Shown piece by piece: positions 44,058 through 52,517 of a DNA stretch of 64,000 bases; the stretch's first letter is position 1; each line of letters opens with the position of its first letter. This stretch comes from UBA11222 sp049323435 (GTDB lineage: Bacteria > Pseudomonadota > Alphaproteobacteria > UBA11222). The stretch covers positions 186,001-250,000 of the forward strand of contig JBMOMX010000012.1 in assembly GCA_049323435.1 (NCBI GenBank). Direction: 5' to 3'. The position numbers and the translations under genes are program-made. The notes under the pieces are model-generated. The model ran no database searches, was not told the DNA's origin, and saw nothing but the letters and a program-made list of their open reading frames with translations.

Positions 44058-45527
44058 CTAGCCCGCCGTGCCGCCCACTGTCAGGCCGTCTATTCTCAAA
44101 GTCGGTTGCCCGACACCGACCGGCACACCCTGCCCGCTTTTGCCGCAAGTACCGATACCGGGGTCCAGCTTCATATCATCGCCGATCATGGAGACTCGCT
44201 TCAGCACATCGGGGCCGCTGCCGATGAGTGTCGCCCCCTTTACGGGCGCGCCGATCTTGCCATTTTCGATTCGATAGGCCTCGGTGCAGGTAAAAACGAA
44301 TTTACCGCTGGTTATATCCACTTGCCCGCCCCCAAACGAAACCGCATAGATGCCGTTTTTAACCGATGCAAGGATTTCTGCCGGGTTCATATTGCCGGAA
44401 AGCATATAAGTATTGGTCATGCGCGGCATTGGCATATGCGCATAGGATTGCCTGCGTCCATTACCGGTGGGTTCCATACCCATCAGACGCGCATTGAGAC
44501 GATCCTGAATATAGTTTTTCAGAATACCATCCTCGATCAGCACTGTATTTGCACTGGGTGTGCCCTCATCATCGACACTCAGTGAGCCACGGTGCCCGTA
44601 CAAGGTTCCGTCATCGACCACAGTGACCCCCCTGGCGGCGACCTGCTGGCCCAGCAAGCCCGCAAAAGCACTGGTTTTTTTGCGGTTAAAATCGCCTTCC
44701 AGGCCATGCCCGATCGCCTCATGCAGCAGGATGCCTGGCCATCCCGGCCCCAGCACAACAGTTTGTTCCCCGGCTGGCGCAGGCAGGGATTGCAGATTCA
44801 CCAAAGCCTGACGCAGTGCCTCGTCCACAAACGGCCGCCACTGGTCCGGCGCAAGATAGGCGCTGTAACCATCCCGCGCGCCAACGCCATAGGAGCCGGA
44901 TTCCTGTCTGCCGCCCTCGCCAGCGACCACGGAAACATTCAACCTGACCAGCGGGCGGACATCGCGCACGCTTTCACCGCCTGGACGCAGGATTTCCACA
45001 ACCCGCCATTCCCCCGCCAGCGAACAGGAAACCTGCCGCACCCTGCTATCCAGGCCCCTGGCATAAGCGTTCATGTCTTCAAGCAGTTTGATCTTGGTTT
45101 CAAAGGCGGGCGAATCAAGGGGATTGATCGCGCTGTAAAGCGCGCGGTTGGTGCGCGCCGGCCCGGCAGAAAGCCCGCCGGACTTCCCGGTTTGCACCGC
45201 CCGCACAGTCTGGGCCGCCCGGGCAATCGCCGCTTCACTCAATTCCGCCGCATGGGCATAGCCGGACGCCTCGCCCGCCACAGAACGCAGTCCGAATCCC
45301 TGACCGGTATCAAAGGCCGCATTTTTCAGACGGCCGTCATCAAATACAAAACTCTCTGAAACGGAATATTCGAGAAATAATTCCCCGTCATCCCCGCCAT
45401 GCAGGGCATCATCCACAATCTTCTGAACACGCCCCCTGTCCATATCCGACTGGGTAAAAAACAGATCTTCGGTTGCGCTACCGGAAAATCCGTCCGAAAT
45501 TATCGAATGCGGCTGCGTCTTCGTCAT
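44058..45527 (-). CDS. tldD: Metalloprotease TldD
   Basis: The ATG at 45527 has AAGGA 7 bases upstream and gives 489 residues; the frame also has an ATG at 45548 with no ribosome site. The zinc motif is HEAIGHGLEGDF (HExxxH), and the region ending GTCGKSGQGVPVGVGQPTLR is typical of TldD. With TldE it forms a protease that processes peptides such as microcins and gyrase-targeting toxins. tldE is not in the window. Confidence 0.95.
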   Translation of the reverse strand: MTKTQPHSIISDGFSGSATEDLFFTQSDMDRGRVQKIVDDALHGGDDGELFLEYSVSESFVFDDGRLKNAAFDTGQGFGLRSVAGEASGYAHAAELSEAAIARAAQTVRAVQTGKSGGLSAGPARTNRALYSAINPLDSPAFETKIKLLEDMNAYARGLDSRVRQVSCSLAGEWRVVEILRPGGESVRDVRPLVRLNVSVVAGEGGRQESGSYGVGARDGYSAYLAPDQWRPFVDEALRQALVNLQSLPAPAGEQTVVLGPGWPGILLHEAIGHGLEGDFNRKKTSAFAGLLGQQVAARGVTVVDDGTLYGHRGSLSVDDEGTPSANTVLIEDGILKNYIQDRLNARLMGMEPTGNGRRQSYAHMPMPRMTNTYMLSGNMNPAEILASVKNGIYAVSFGGGQVDITSGKFVFTCTEAYRIENGKIGAPVKGATLIGSGPDVLKRVSMIGDDMKLDPGIGTCGKSGQGVPVGVGQPTLRIDGLTVGGTAG

Positions 45528-45657
45528 GCATGATTCCTTTCGGTCCACCTAAACTAATGCGTGATGGTGTGCCTATGTTCAATATAAGATGGCACAGCCG
45601 GTACGCAACGTCATGATATATAAAACCGTTACTTTAACTTCGCCGGGAGAGTGGTAA

Positions 45658-46203
45658 ATGCCTGACATCAAGGCGCTGGAGCGGGAATCCTATGATCTGG
45701 CTTTAGCATTGATCGCCAAACACGGGGCAGCGGCGCAGAATGTCGCTGCAAAGGCCCTCTCGGACGCGGTCACGTCGAACAATCTGGAGGAATATAAAAA
45801 GTGGCTGTCCGTCAGGCATTTTATTTTGGAGAATGGCGACACGGTGCGCTTCACGCGCCGGTTATCGGACAAGCTTGTCTGGGCCATTGAGCAGGCGCTG
45901 GAACTTGATCTGCCGCAATTGGCCGCCGTATTGGGCGTCGTGGCAGCCGAAGCGCAACAGAAAGAAGCCGAAGTCAGTGCCGATATTCGCAGTAACACGC
46001 ACAAACGGCCGCCCCTGGATGGCGGTGTCAACCGTGACACGCCTGAATATACGCGCCGGCTTAGTGACAAGCTGATCTGGGCATTACAGCAATCTGTGGA
46101 TCAGGGATTGCTGGATATCGCAACCATGCTCAAACCGCTCTATGAAGTTGCGGCCGAAGGCGATGCCGCCCGTGCAGCCAGCTTCAGGGAAAGACAGACC
46201 TGA
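45658..46203 (+). CDS. Hypothetical protein with internal repeat
   Basis: The 181-residue soluble protein starts MPDIKALERESYDLALALIA after a GGGAGAG site. It contains two copies of an approximately 35-residue unit: TRRLSDKLVWAIEQALELDL at about 62-81 and TRRLSDKLIWALQQSVDQGL at about 124-143, each followed by a helix rich in Ala and Leu (LAAVLGVVAAEAQQ and IATMLKPLYEVAAE). I do not recognise a family name. It has no signal peptide. It lies 181 bases upstream of ctaC on the same strand, and the gap could hold the promoter of the oxidase operon, so the two may not be cotranscribed. Confidence 0.7.
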   Translation: MPDIKALERESYDLALALIAKHGAAAQNVAAKALSDAVTSNNLEEYKKWLSVRHFILENGDTVRFTRRLSDKLVWAIEQALELDLPQLAAVLGVVAAEAQQKEAEVSADIRSNTHKRPPLDGGVNRDTPEYTRRLSDKLIWALQQSVDQGLLDIATMLKPLYEVAAEGDAARAASFRERQT

Positions 46204-46384
46204 AACAGTGCTCAACCTGCAAATAGTTCTTATTACATGCCTGTTTTAGCCATTTTTTAATGCGATGATCGACCGATTTTATCATCTTCACTTGCAGTTT
46301 GCTGGTGACTATGGTTTGTGAGGTTCAGGATTCGGGCCCGTCTTTTGTGCGGTCCATTGCGGGTAAAAACAACAGGGAAAACAG

Positions 46385-47239
46385 ATGCGCTGTATATCCA
46401 ATTACCGCCGCTTCTTGGCAGAAGCTTTGACGGTTGCTTTAGCTTTTTTCGTGCCGGCCGGTTCCGCCCTGGCGGAGACAGCCGTTGAGTGGCAAATGGG
46501 GTTTCAGCCCGCCGCGTCACCAGTCATGCAACAGATCACGGATTTTCATCACATTCTGCTGATATTGATTACCGCGATCACGCTGTTTGTGCTGGGCCTT
46601 CTGCTTTACATCATGGTGCGTTTTAATTCGCGGGCCAATCCGGTTCCTTCAAAAACGACGCACAATACCGCGCTCGAAGTCGTCTGGACAGTCATCCCGA
46701 TTATCATTCTGATTGTCATGGCCGTGCCCTCGTTCCGCCTGCTGTATCAGGCCGATGTCATTCCGGAAGCCGAAATGACCCTCAAGCTGACGGGCAATCA
46801 ATGGTTCTGGAATGTTGAATATCCCGATCATGGGCCGATTAGCTATGACATTACCATGCTCGAAGACGCCGACCGCCCGGCGGATGCACCACGCCTTCTG
46901 GCAGTGGATAATGATATTGTCGTGCCGGTTGGCACCACCATCCGGGTTCAGACCACGTCGGTGGACGTTATTCACGCATTTGCCATGCCGGTGATGGGGG
47001 TCAAGATTGACGCCATACCTGGGCATCTGAATGAGACCTGGTTCAAAGCCACGCGCGAGGGCACCTTTTACGGCCAATGCTCTGAAATTTGCGGCAGCCG
47101 GCATGCCTTCATGCCAACCGCGATCAGGGTTGTGAGCAAAGAAGAGTTTGCCGCCTGGGTCGAGGAAGCAAAAGTGAAATACGCTTCCAGACCTGCGCCA
47201 CAGCCCGTTGGCCTTGCCTCTGCCGAAGCGATTCGCTAG
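46385..47239 (+). CDS. ctaC: Cytochrome c oxidase subunit II
   Basis: The 284-residue protein has an N-terminal signal peptide (cleavage near ALAE), two membrane helices (about 57-79 and 98-118) and a periplasmic cupredoxin domain. The dinuclear CuA ligands are visible: GQCSEICGSRHAFMP supplies two cysteines, a histidine and a methionine; the other histidine is in DVIHAFAMP. The aromatic patch NQWFWNVEYP takes electrons from cytochrome c. It is the first gene of the oxidase series. Confidence 0.97.
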   Translation: MRCISNYRRFLAEALTVALAFFVPAGSALAETAVEWQMGFQPAASPVMQQITDFHHILLILITAITLFVLGLLLYIMVRFNSRANPVPSKTTHNTALEVVWTVIPIIILIVMAVPSFRLLYQADVIPEAEMTLKLTGNQWFWNVEYPDHGPISYDITMLEDADRPADAPRLLAVDNDIVVPVGTTIRVQTTSVDVIHAFAMPVMGVKIDAIPGHLNETWFKATREGTFYGQCSEICGSRHAFMPTAIRVVSKEEFAAWVEEAKVKYASRPAPQPVGLASAEAIR

Positions 47240-47283
47240 GGGCCGTTATCCCATCAGATGAAATGACAGAGAGAGTAGTTTAG

Positions 47284-48891
47284 ATGAATACAGCAGCCAG
47301 TTCGCACGATGATCATGCCCACCATCCGACCGGGTGGCGGCGCTATGTTTATTCCACCAATCACAAGGACATTGGCAATATGTACCTTGTCTTCGCCATC
47401 ATCGCGGGGATTATTGGCGGCATCATGTCCCTGATAATTCGCACCGAACTCGCAACACCGGGCGATGATATTCTGGGCGGTAATTACCATCTGTTTAATA
47501 CATTGGTGACCGGCCATGGCCTGATCATGATTTTCTTTATGATCATGCCCGCTTTTATTGGCGGCTTCGGCAACTGGTTTGTGCCGCTGATGATCGGCGC
47601 GCCCGATATGGCGTTCCCCAGAATGAATAATATTTCGTTCTGGCTGTTGCCTCCCGCATTTGCGTTGCTGCTCATTTCAATGTTCGTTGAAGGCCCTCCG
47701 GGCGGCAATGGCGTTGGCGGCGGCTGGACTATCTATCCCCCGCTATCGGCAGACGCCGGACATCCGGGCCCTGCTGTAGACTTTGCCATTCTCAGCCTGC
47801 ATCTGGCCGGCGCCTCGTCCATTCTGGGCGCCATCAACTTCATCACCACCATCTTCAACATGCGTGCCCCCGGCATGACGATGCATAAAATGCCGCTATT
47901 CGTCTGGTCGATCCTGGTGACTGTGTTCCTGTTGCTGCTGTCGCTGCCCGTACTGGCGGGGGCCATCACCATGCTGCTGACGGACCGGAATTTCGGCACC
48001 ACTTTCTTTGACGCGTCCGGCGGCGGCGATCCGGTGCTGTTCCAGCATCTGTTCTGGTTCTTCGGCCATCCGGAAGTCTATATCCTGATCTTGCCGGGCT
48101 TTGGCGTGATCAGCCAGGTGGTCAGCACTTTCTCGCGCAAGCCTGTGTTTGGATATATGGCCATGGCCTATGCCATGGTGGCGATCGGGGGCATCGGCTT
48201 TGTCGTCTGGGCCCATCATATGTACACGGTTGGCATGCATGTAGACATGAAGGCCTATTTTCTTGCCGCGACACTTGTGATTGCCGTACCCACCGGGGTC
48301 AAGATCTTTTCCTGGGTTGCGACCATGTGGGGCGGCTCCATCGATTTCAAAACCCCCATGCTGTGGGCAGTCGGGTTCATCTTCCTATTCACGGTTGGCG
48401 GTGTTACGGGTGTGGTGCTGGCGAATGCCGGTGTTGATGCGGCTTTGCATGACACTTATTATGTGGTGGCGCATTTTCACTACACAATGTCACTCGGCGC
48501 CCTGTTCGGTATTTTCTGCGCCTTCTATTACTGGTTTGGCAAAATGTCTGGACGGGTCTATTCCGAATTTCTGGGCAAGCTGCACTTCTGGTTGACCTTT
48601 ATCGGCGTGAACATGGTGTTCTTCCCGCAGCATTTCCTTGGCCTTGCCGGTATGCCGCGCCGTTATGCCGATTATCCGGATGCATTCGCTGGCTGGAATA
48701 TGGTCTCGACCATTGGCGCCTATATTTCGTTTTCGGGCGTCATCATATTCCTGATCATGCTGGCGCATGCTTTCCTGCGCAAGGAACGTTGTGCGGACAA
48801 TCCGTGGGGTGAATATGCGACGACGCTGGAATGGACGCTCAGTTCACCGCCGCCATTCCATCAGTTCAATGTTCTGCCCCATATAAAATAA
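47284..48891 (+). CDS. ctaD: Cytochrome c oxidase subunit I (aa3 type)
   Basis: The 535-residue, 12-helix catalytic subunit carries all haem and CuB ligands: VTGHGLIMIFF (haem a), FGHPEVYILILPGFG (CuB histidine, cross-linked tyrosine and the E of the D channel), VWAHHMYTVG (CuB pair) and HDTYYVVAHFHYTMSLG (haem a3 and haem a). The K-channel lysine is in SIDFKTPMLW. The D-channel entrance GAPDMAFPRMNN is intact, so it is an A-type proton pump. Confidence 0.98.
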   Translation: MNTAASSHDDHAHHPTGWRRYVYSTNHKDIGNMYLVFAIIAGIIGGIMSLIIRTELATPGDDILGGNYHLFNTLVTGHGLIMIFFMIMPAFIGGFGNWFVPLMIGAPDMAFPRMNNISFWLLPPAFALLLISMFVEGPPGGNGVGGGWTIYPPLSADAGHPGPAVDFAILSLHLAGASSILGAINFITTIFNMRAPGMTMHKMPLFVWSILVTVFLLLLSLPVLAGAITMLLTDRNFGTTFFDASGGGDPVLFQHLFWFFGHPEVYILILPGFGVISQVVSTFSRKPVFGYMAMAYAMVAIGGIGFVVWAHHMYTVGMHVDMKAYFLAATLVIAVPTGVKIFSWVATMWGGSIDFKTPMLWAVGFIFLFTVGGVTGVVLANAGVDAALHDTYYVVAHFHYTMSLGALFGIFCAFYYWFGKMSGRVYSEFLGKLHFWLTFIGVNMVFFPQHFLGLAGMPRRYADYPDAFAGWNMVSTIGAYISFSGVIIFLIMLAHAFLRKERCADNPWGEYATTLEWTLSSPPPFHQFNVLPHIK

Positions 48892-48900
48892 TTCCGGGAT

Positions 48901-48937
48901 CCTGTACCGGAAGAAAACAGATTTCTTCCGGTACAGG
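48901..48937. repeat. Long perfect hairpin between ctaD and ctaB
   Basis: Two 16-base arms (48901-48916 and 48922-48937) are perfectly complementary around a 5-base loop. The right arm is followed by TGGCTTCATC, so there is no T-tract and it is not a classic terminator. It begins 9 bases after the ctaD stop. Such a hairpin could protect the 3' end of ctaC-ctaD mRNA or reduce the level of the assembly genes behind it. Confidence 0.8.
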
Positions 48938-49011
48938 TGGCTTCATCTGATATCATGGCCTCACGCTTCGTTCTGCCTTTCTGGCGCCATTCAATTTAAC
49001 CAGGTCATTTC

Positions 49012-50058
49012 ATGCACAGGCATCAGGACAATATTCCACACCGAATGCTGAACCGGATCGCCGATTCTGCCATTGCGGGGCTTGGCGCTAAGCTGCCTGC
49101 CGCCATACGCTTCGATGCCGCACGCACGGAAATCGGACGCGCCACAAATGTCAGAACTGCAACCGAAGAATCCACTGTCGGCGATTATTTCGCCCTCTTG
49201 AAACCTCGCGTCATGTCGTTGGTGGTTTTTACCGGTCTGGTTGGCATGATGATGGCGCCAGGTTCGTTAAACCCGGTTATAGGCTTTATCGCCCTGCTCT
49301 GTGTGGCCGTTGGGGCTGGTGCATCCGGCGCGTTAAACATGTGGTACGACGCCGATATCGACGCGCATATGGAGCGCACCAAAACCCGCCCCATCCCGAT
49401 GGGGCGCGTATCCCCCGCCGAAGCCCTTAATCTGGGCGTAACCTTGTCGCTAGGTTCGGTGCTGCTGATGGGAATTGCCGTAAATGCCGTATCCGCGGCG
49501 CTGCTGGCACTTACCATTGGCTTCTATCTGTTTATTTACACCATGTGGCTGAAGCGGCGCACCCCGCAGAATATTGTGATCGGCGGCGCCGCTGGCGCCT
49601 TTCCGCCGATGATCGGCTGGGCGGCGGTGACCGGAACCGTCAGCATAGAATCAATTGTGCTGTTTTTGATTATCTTTATGTGGACCCCGCCGCATTTCTG
49701 GGCACTGGCGCTATATCGCAGTGACGAATATGCCAAGGTGGGGGTGCCGATGCTGCCCGTTGCCGCCGGCCGTATCGAGACCTGCAAGCAGATATTAATA
49801 TATACCCTGCTTATGATCCCCCTGACGCTTGCCCCCTGGCTGATGGGCTTTGCTAGTATCTTCTATGGCGTGAGCGCTGCGCTCCTGGGGCTGATATTCG
49901 CCGTCCTGGCGGTGCGGGTGTGGAACACCAGGAAGCAGACGGACATGGCCCGCGACACTCCGGCAAAGCAGCTTTTCGCCTATTCCATACTGTATCTGAT
50001 GCTGCTGTTCAGCTTTTTGCTGGCAGAAGGACTATTTGACATGGAAAGCATCCTGTAA
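49012..50058 (+). CDS. ctaB: Protohaem IX farnesyltransferase (haem O synthase)
   Basis: The 348-residue product has an approximately 50-residue polar N-terminus and then the UbiA-type prenyltransferase fold with about 9 helices. The Mg-diphosphate motif is NMWYDADIDAHMERTKTRPI. It converts haem B to haem O for the aa3 oxidase. Its stop touches the coxF-like gene directly (next ATG begins at the following base). Confidence 0.96.
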   Translation: MHRHQDNIPHRMLNRIADSAIAGLGAKLPAAIRFDAARTEIGRATNVRTATEESTVGDYFALLKPRVMSLVVFTGLVGMMMAPGSLNPVIGFIALLCVAVGAGASGALNMWYDADIDAHMERTKTRPIPMGRVSPAEALNLGVTLSLGSVLLMGIAVNAVSAALLALTIGFYLFIYTMWLKRRTPQNIVIGGAAGAFPPMIGWAAVTGTVSIESIVLFLIIFMWTPPHFWALALYRSDEYAKVGVPMLPVAAGRIETCKQILIYTLLMIPLTLAPWLMGFASIFYGVSAALLGLIFAVLAVRVWNTRKQTDMARDTPAKQLFAYSILYLMLLFSFLLAEGLFDMESIL

Positions 50059-50178
50059 ATGCCAATTACCGAGATTCATAAGCGCAAGCTGACAAAGAAC
50101 CTGACCATGGCCGCAATTCTGGTGGGGATAATGGCGCTGCTGTTTGCGCTTACGCTGGTAAAATTGGGGGCTTTGTAA
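50059..50178 (+). CDS. Small single-helix CoxF-like protein
   Basis: An ATG immediately after the ctaB stop begins a 39-residue reading frame: MPITEIHKRKLTKNLTMAAI, then a hydrophobic helix (LVGIMALLFALTLVKLGAL) and a TAA at 50176-50178. The basic N-terminus and single membrane helix match the small CoxF-type protein found between ctaB and ctaG in alphaproteobacteria. The ctaG start follows 4 bases later. It is too short for most gene finders. Confidence 0.78.
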   Translation: MPITEIHKRKLTKNLTMAAILVGIMALLFALTLVKLGAL

Positions 50179-50182
50179 ACCG

Positions 50183-50752
50183 GTGTCCGCAGCGCTTGAC
50201 CATATAGCACCTGCCGCGTCATCGCGCCGCATTGCCGTGCTGTGTGTGGCTGTCGTCGCTGCGATGATCGGCCTGTCCTATGCGTCGGTTCCCCTCTATC
50301 GCATTTTCTGTCAGATGACGGGCTTTGGCGGCACCACGCAAAAAGCCGAGGCAGCGCCGGAGAAAACTCTGCTGCGTCAGATGACCGTGCGCTTTGACGC
50401 CAGCGTGTCGCGCCACCTGAACTGGGAATTCGCCGCACAGCAGGGGCCGCAAAAATTGAAGATTGGCGAGGTCGGCCTTGCCTTCTTTCGCGCCAAAAAT
50501 CTGTCGGACAAGCCCATCAGCGGCACCGCCAGTTTTAATGTCACCCCGGCCAAGGCCGGGGCATATTTTTCCAAGATCGAATGTTTCTGTTTCACCGAAC
50601 AGCGTCTGGCTGCCGGTCAGGAAATAGACATGCCCGTGCAATATTTCATTGATCCCTCGATTGAGGAAGATGAAAACATGCACGATGTTAAAACCATCAC
50701 ACTTTCCTATACGTTCCATCAGACTCATCCGAAAGTCGCGGGAACGCCTTAA
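50183..50752 (+). CDS. ctaG: Cytochrome c oxidase assembly protein CtaG/Cox11
   Basis: The 189-residue product starts at a GTG, has one N-terminal membrane helix (about 15-35, followed by YASVPLYRIFCQMTGFGGTT) and a periplasmic domain with the copper motif ECFCFTEQ. Cox11 delivers copper to the CuB site of subunit I. Its neighbours are ctaB/coxF upstream and ctaE downstream. Confidence 0.96.
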   Translation: MSAALDHIAPAASSRRIAVLCVAVVAAMIGLSYASVPLYRIFCQMTGFGGTTQKAEAAPEKTLLRQMTVRFDASVSRHLNWEFAAQQGPQKLKIGEVGLAFFRAKNLSDKPISGTASFNVTPAKAGAYFSKIECFCFTEQRLAAGQEIDMPVQYFIDPSIEEDENMHDVKTITLSYTFHQTHPKVAGTP

Positions 50753-50779
50753 CCGCAACGGCGCAACTGAGAGAAAAAC

Positions 50780-51568
50780 ATGGCAGACGCACACGCACCC
50801 CAACATGACTATCATCTGGTTGATCCCAGCGCATGGCCGATTATCGGCGCGATCAGCGCCTTTGTTGCCGCCGTTGGCGGCATCATCAGCATGCATGAAG
50901 GACCGGCATGGATCTTCTTTCTTGGCGCGGCCGGGCTGGCCTATACATTTGTCGGCTGGTGGCGTGATGTGATCAAGGAGGCAGAGCGCGGCGATCATAC
51001 GCCGGTGGTGCAGTTGCATCATCGCTATGGCATGCTTCTGTTTATCGCATCCGAGGTTATGTTCTTCGTGGCCTGGTTCTGGGCTTTCTTTAACGCCAGC
51101 CTGTTTCCGGACGCAACCGGCGGCATCTGGCCCCCTGAAGGAATTCAGACCCTCGACCCCTGGCATCTGCCTTTGCTGAACACGCTGATCTTGCTGACTT
51201 CCGGCACGACCGTGACCTGGGCGCATCATGCGCTGGTGAACGGGGATCGCAAGGGCCTGCGCTATGGTCTTATCCTGACCATCGTTCTGGGCGCATTGTT
51301 TACCGCCATTCAGGCCTATGAATATAGCCATGCCAGCTTTGCCTTTGCCGGCAGCATCTATGGTTCGACCTTCTATATGGCAACCGGGTTTCACGGCTTT
51401 CATGTGCTGGTGGGGACGATTTTCCTGATCGTCTGCCTGTTTCGCGCAGAGCTGGGACATTTCAAACCCGATCATCATTTCGGTTTCGAGGCGGCAGCCT
51501 GGTACTGGCATTTTGTTGACGTGGTGTGGCTGTTCCTGTTCGCCTGCATCTATGTCTGGGGCGGCTGA
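50780..51568 (+). CDS. ctaE: Cytochrome c oxidase subunit III
   Basis: The 262-residue, seven-helix protein has the CoxIII pattern GMLLFIASEVMFFVAWFWAF (with the conserved Glu) and TGFHGFHVLVGTIFLIVCL. It stabilises the catalytic core. The DUF983 gene often found behind it is missing; a terminator follows instead. Confidence 0.97.
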   Translation: MADAHAPQHDYHLVDPSAWPIIGAISAFVAAVGGIISMHEGPAWIFFLGAAGLAYTFVGWWRDVIKEAERGDHTPVVQLHHRYGMLLFIASEVMFFVAWFWAFFNASLFPDATGGIWPPEGIQTLDPWHLPLLNTLILLTSGTTVTWAHHALVNGDRKGLRYGLILTIVLGALFTAIQAYEYSHASFAFAGSIYGSTFYMATGFHGFHVLVGTIFLIVCLFRAELGHFKPDHHFGFEAAAWYWHFVDVVWLFLFACIYVWGG

Positions 51569-51579
51569 TTACAGCATTT

Positions 51580-51615
51580 AGGCTGGGGGCTTGCTCCCCC
51601 AGCCTGCATTTTTTT
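51580..51615 (+). terminator. Rho-independent terminator after ctaE
   Basis: A 10-base stem (51580-51589 with 51596-51605, arms AGGCTGGGGG and CCCCCAGCCT) with a 6-base loop is followed by GCA and seven T (51609-51615). It ends the main oxidase transcript. SURF1 downstream therefore needs its own promoter or read-through. Confidence 0.9.
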
Positions 51616-51677
51616 AACATTCGGCCTCACGCGGCGCCGCTTTTGCCCAATGGGCGCCGAGCCTGGCAGTCCTCAAG

Positions 51678-52418
51678 ATGAAACAAGCTATAAGCCGGAT
51701 TTCCTTTAGGCAATTGCTGCGCCAATTGCCGCTGGTTCCCACTTTGATGACCCTGACCGCTCTGGCCGTGCTCATTGGCCTTGGCATATGGCAATTGCAG
51801 CGGCTGCAAACCAAGACCCAATTTATCGCGGAAATCGAAGCCCAGATGGCGCTGCCAGGCATCGAACTGCCATTGAACATCCCGGATGCGGATGTCTGGC
51901 GCTATCGAAAAATTCACACCGAAGGGCGTTTTCATCATGACAAAGAAATCCATATGTATGCCGCCAGCGCCAAAGGTATTCCCGGCTATCTGATCATCAC
52001 CCCGCTGGAGCGCCGGGATGGCAGTTTTGTATTTTTTAACCGGGGCTGGGTGCCGCTCGACCGCCGCGACCCGGCCACAAGACAGCCTGGGCAGATCGAG
52101 GGCTTTGTTAAAGTCTCAGGAATTGGCCGTAAGCCCTGGGAACAAAAAACATTTGTGGCGGATAATGAACCTCAGGCCAATATCTGGTTTTATGGTGATC
52201 TGGACGGGATGGCTAAATTCCTTGGAATAGTGCATTATGCCCCCCTGTTCCTGGAGGCAGATGACACCCCCAATCCGGGTGGACTGCCGCTGGGCGGACA
52301 AAGCCGCGTCAAGATAAGTAATGATCATCTCAACTATGCCCTTACCTGGTTCAGCCTCGCCATCGCACTTCTCGGCGTTTATGGCTTCTATGTTGCGGAA
52401 CGTCTGCGCGCAAGCTGA
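51678..52418 (+). CDS. SURF1-family cytochrome oxidase assembly protein
   Basis: A 246-residue protein with two membrane helices near the ends (about 20-36 and 216-235) and the SURF1 pattern TLTALAVLIGLGIWQLQRLQ at the start, RYRKIHTEGRFHHDKEIHMY in the middle, and GWVPLDRRDP. SURF1 helps place haem a in subunit I. It sits between ctaE and thrC, as is standard in alphaproteobacteria. Confidence 0.94.
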   Translation: MKQAISRISFRQLLRQLPLVPTLMTLTALAVLIGLGIWQLQRLQTKTQFIAEIEAQMALPGIELPLNIPDADVWRYRKIHTEGRFHHDKEIHMYAASAKGIPGYLIITPLERRDGSFVFFNRGWVPLDRRDPATRQPGQIEGFVKVSGIGRKPWEQKTFVADNEPQANIWFYGDLDGMAKFLGIVHYAPLFLEADDTPNPGGLPLGGQSRVKISNDHLNYALTWFSLAIALLGVYGFYVAERLRAS

Positions 52419-52517
52419 CGCTGCCACAGCAACTGGCGCAAGGTCCCTTCGCGACCGGGATCGCGCGGCCATGCCTGAACCGTTCCACCTGCCCGATTAG
52501 TCCGGAAAAATTTCCTT

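Noticed and set aside
46264..46286. GATGAT/ATCATC inverted repeat before ctaC
   Set aside because: Arms are only 6 bases with an 11-base spacer; too weak to call an operator.
50219..51511. 430-residue minus-strand open frame
   Set aside because: Antisense to ctaG and ctaE, both certain genes.
52419..52517. Possible leader or attenuator before thrC
   Set aside because: No threonine/isoleucine-rich leader peptide and no terminator-antiterminator pair could be found.
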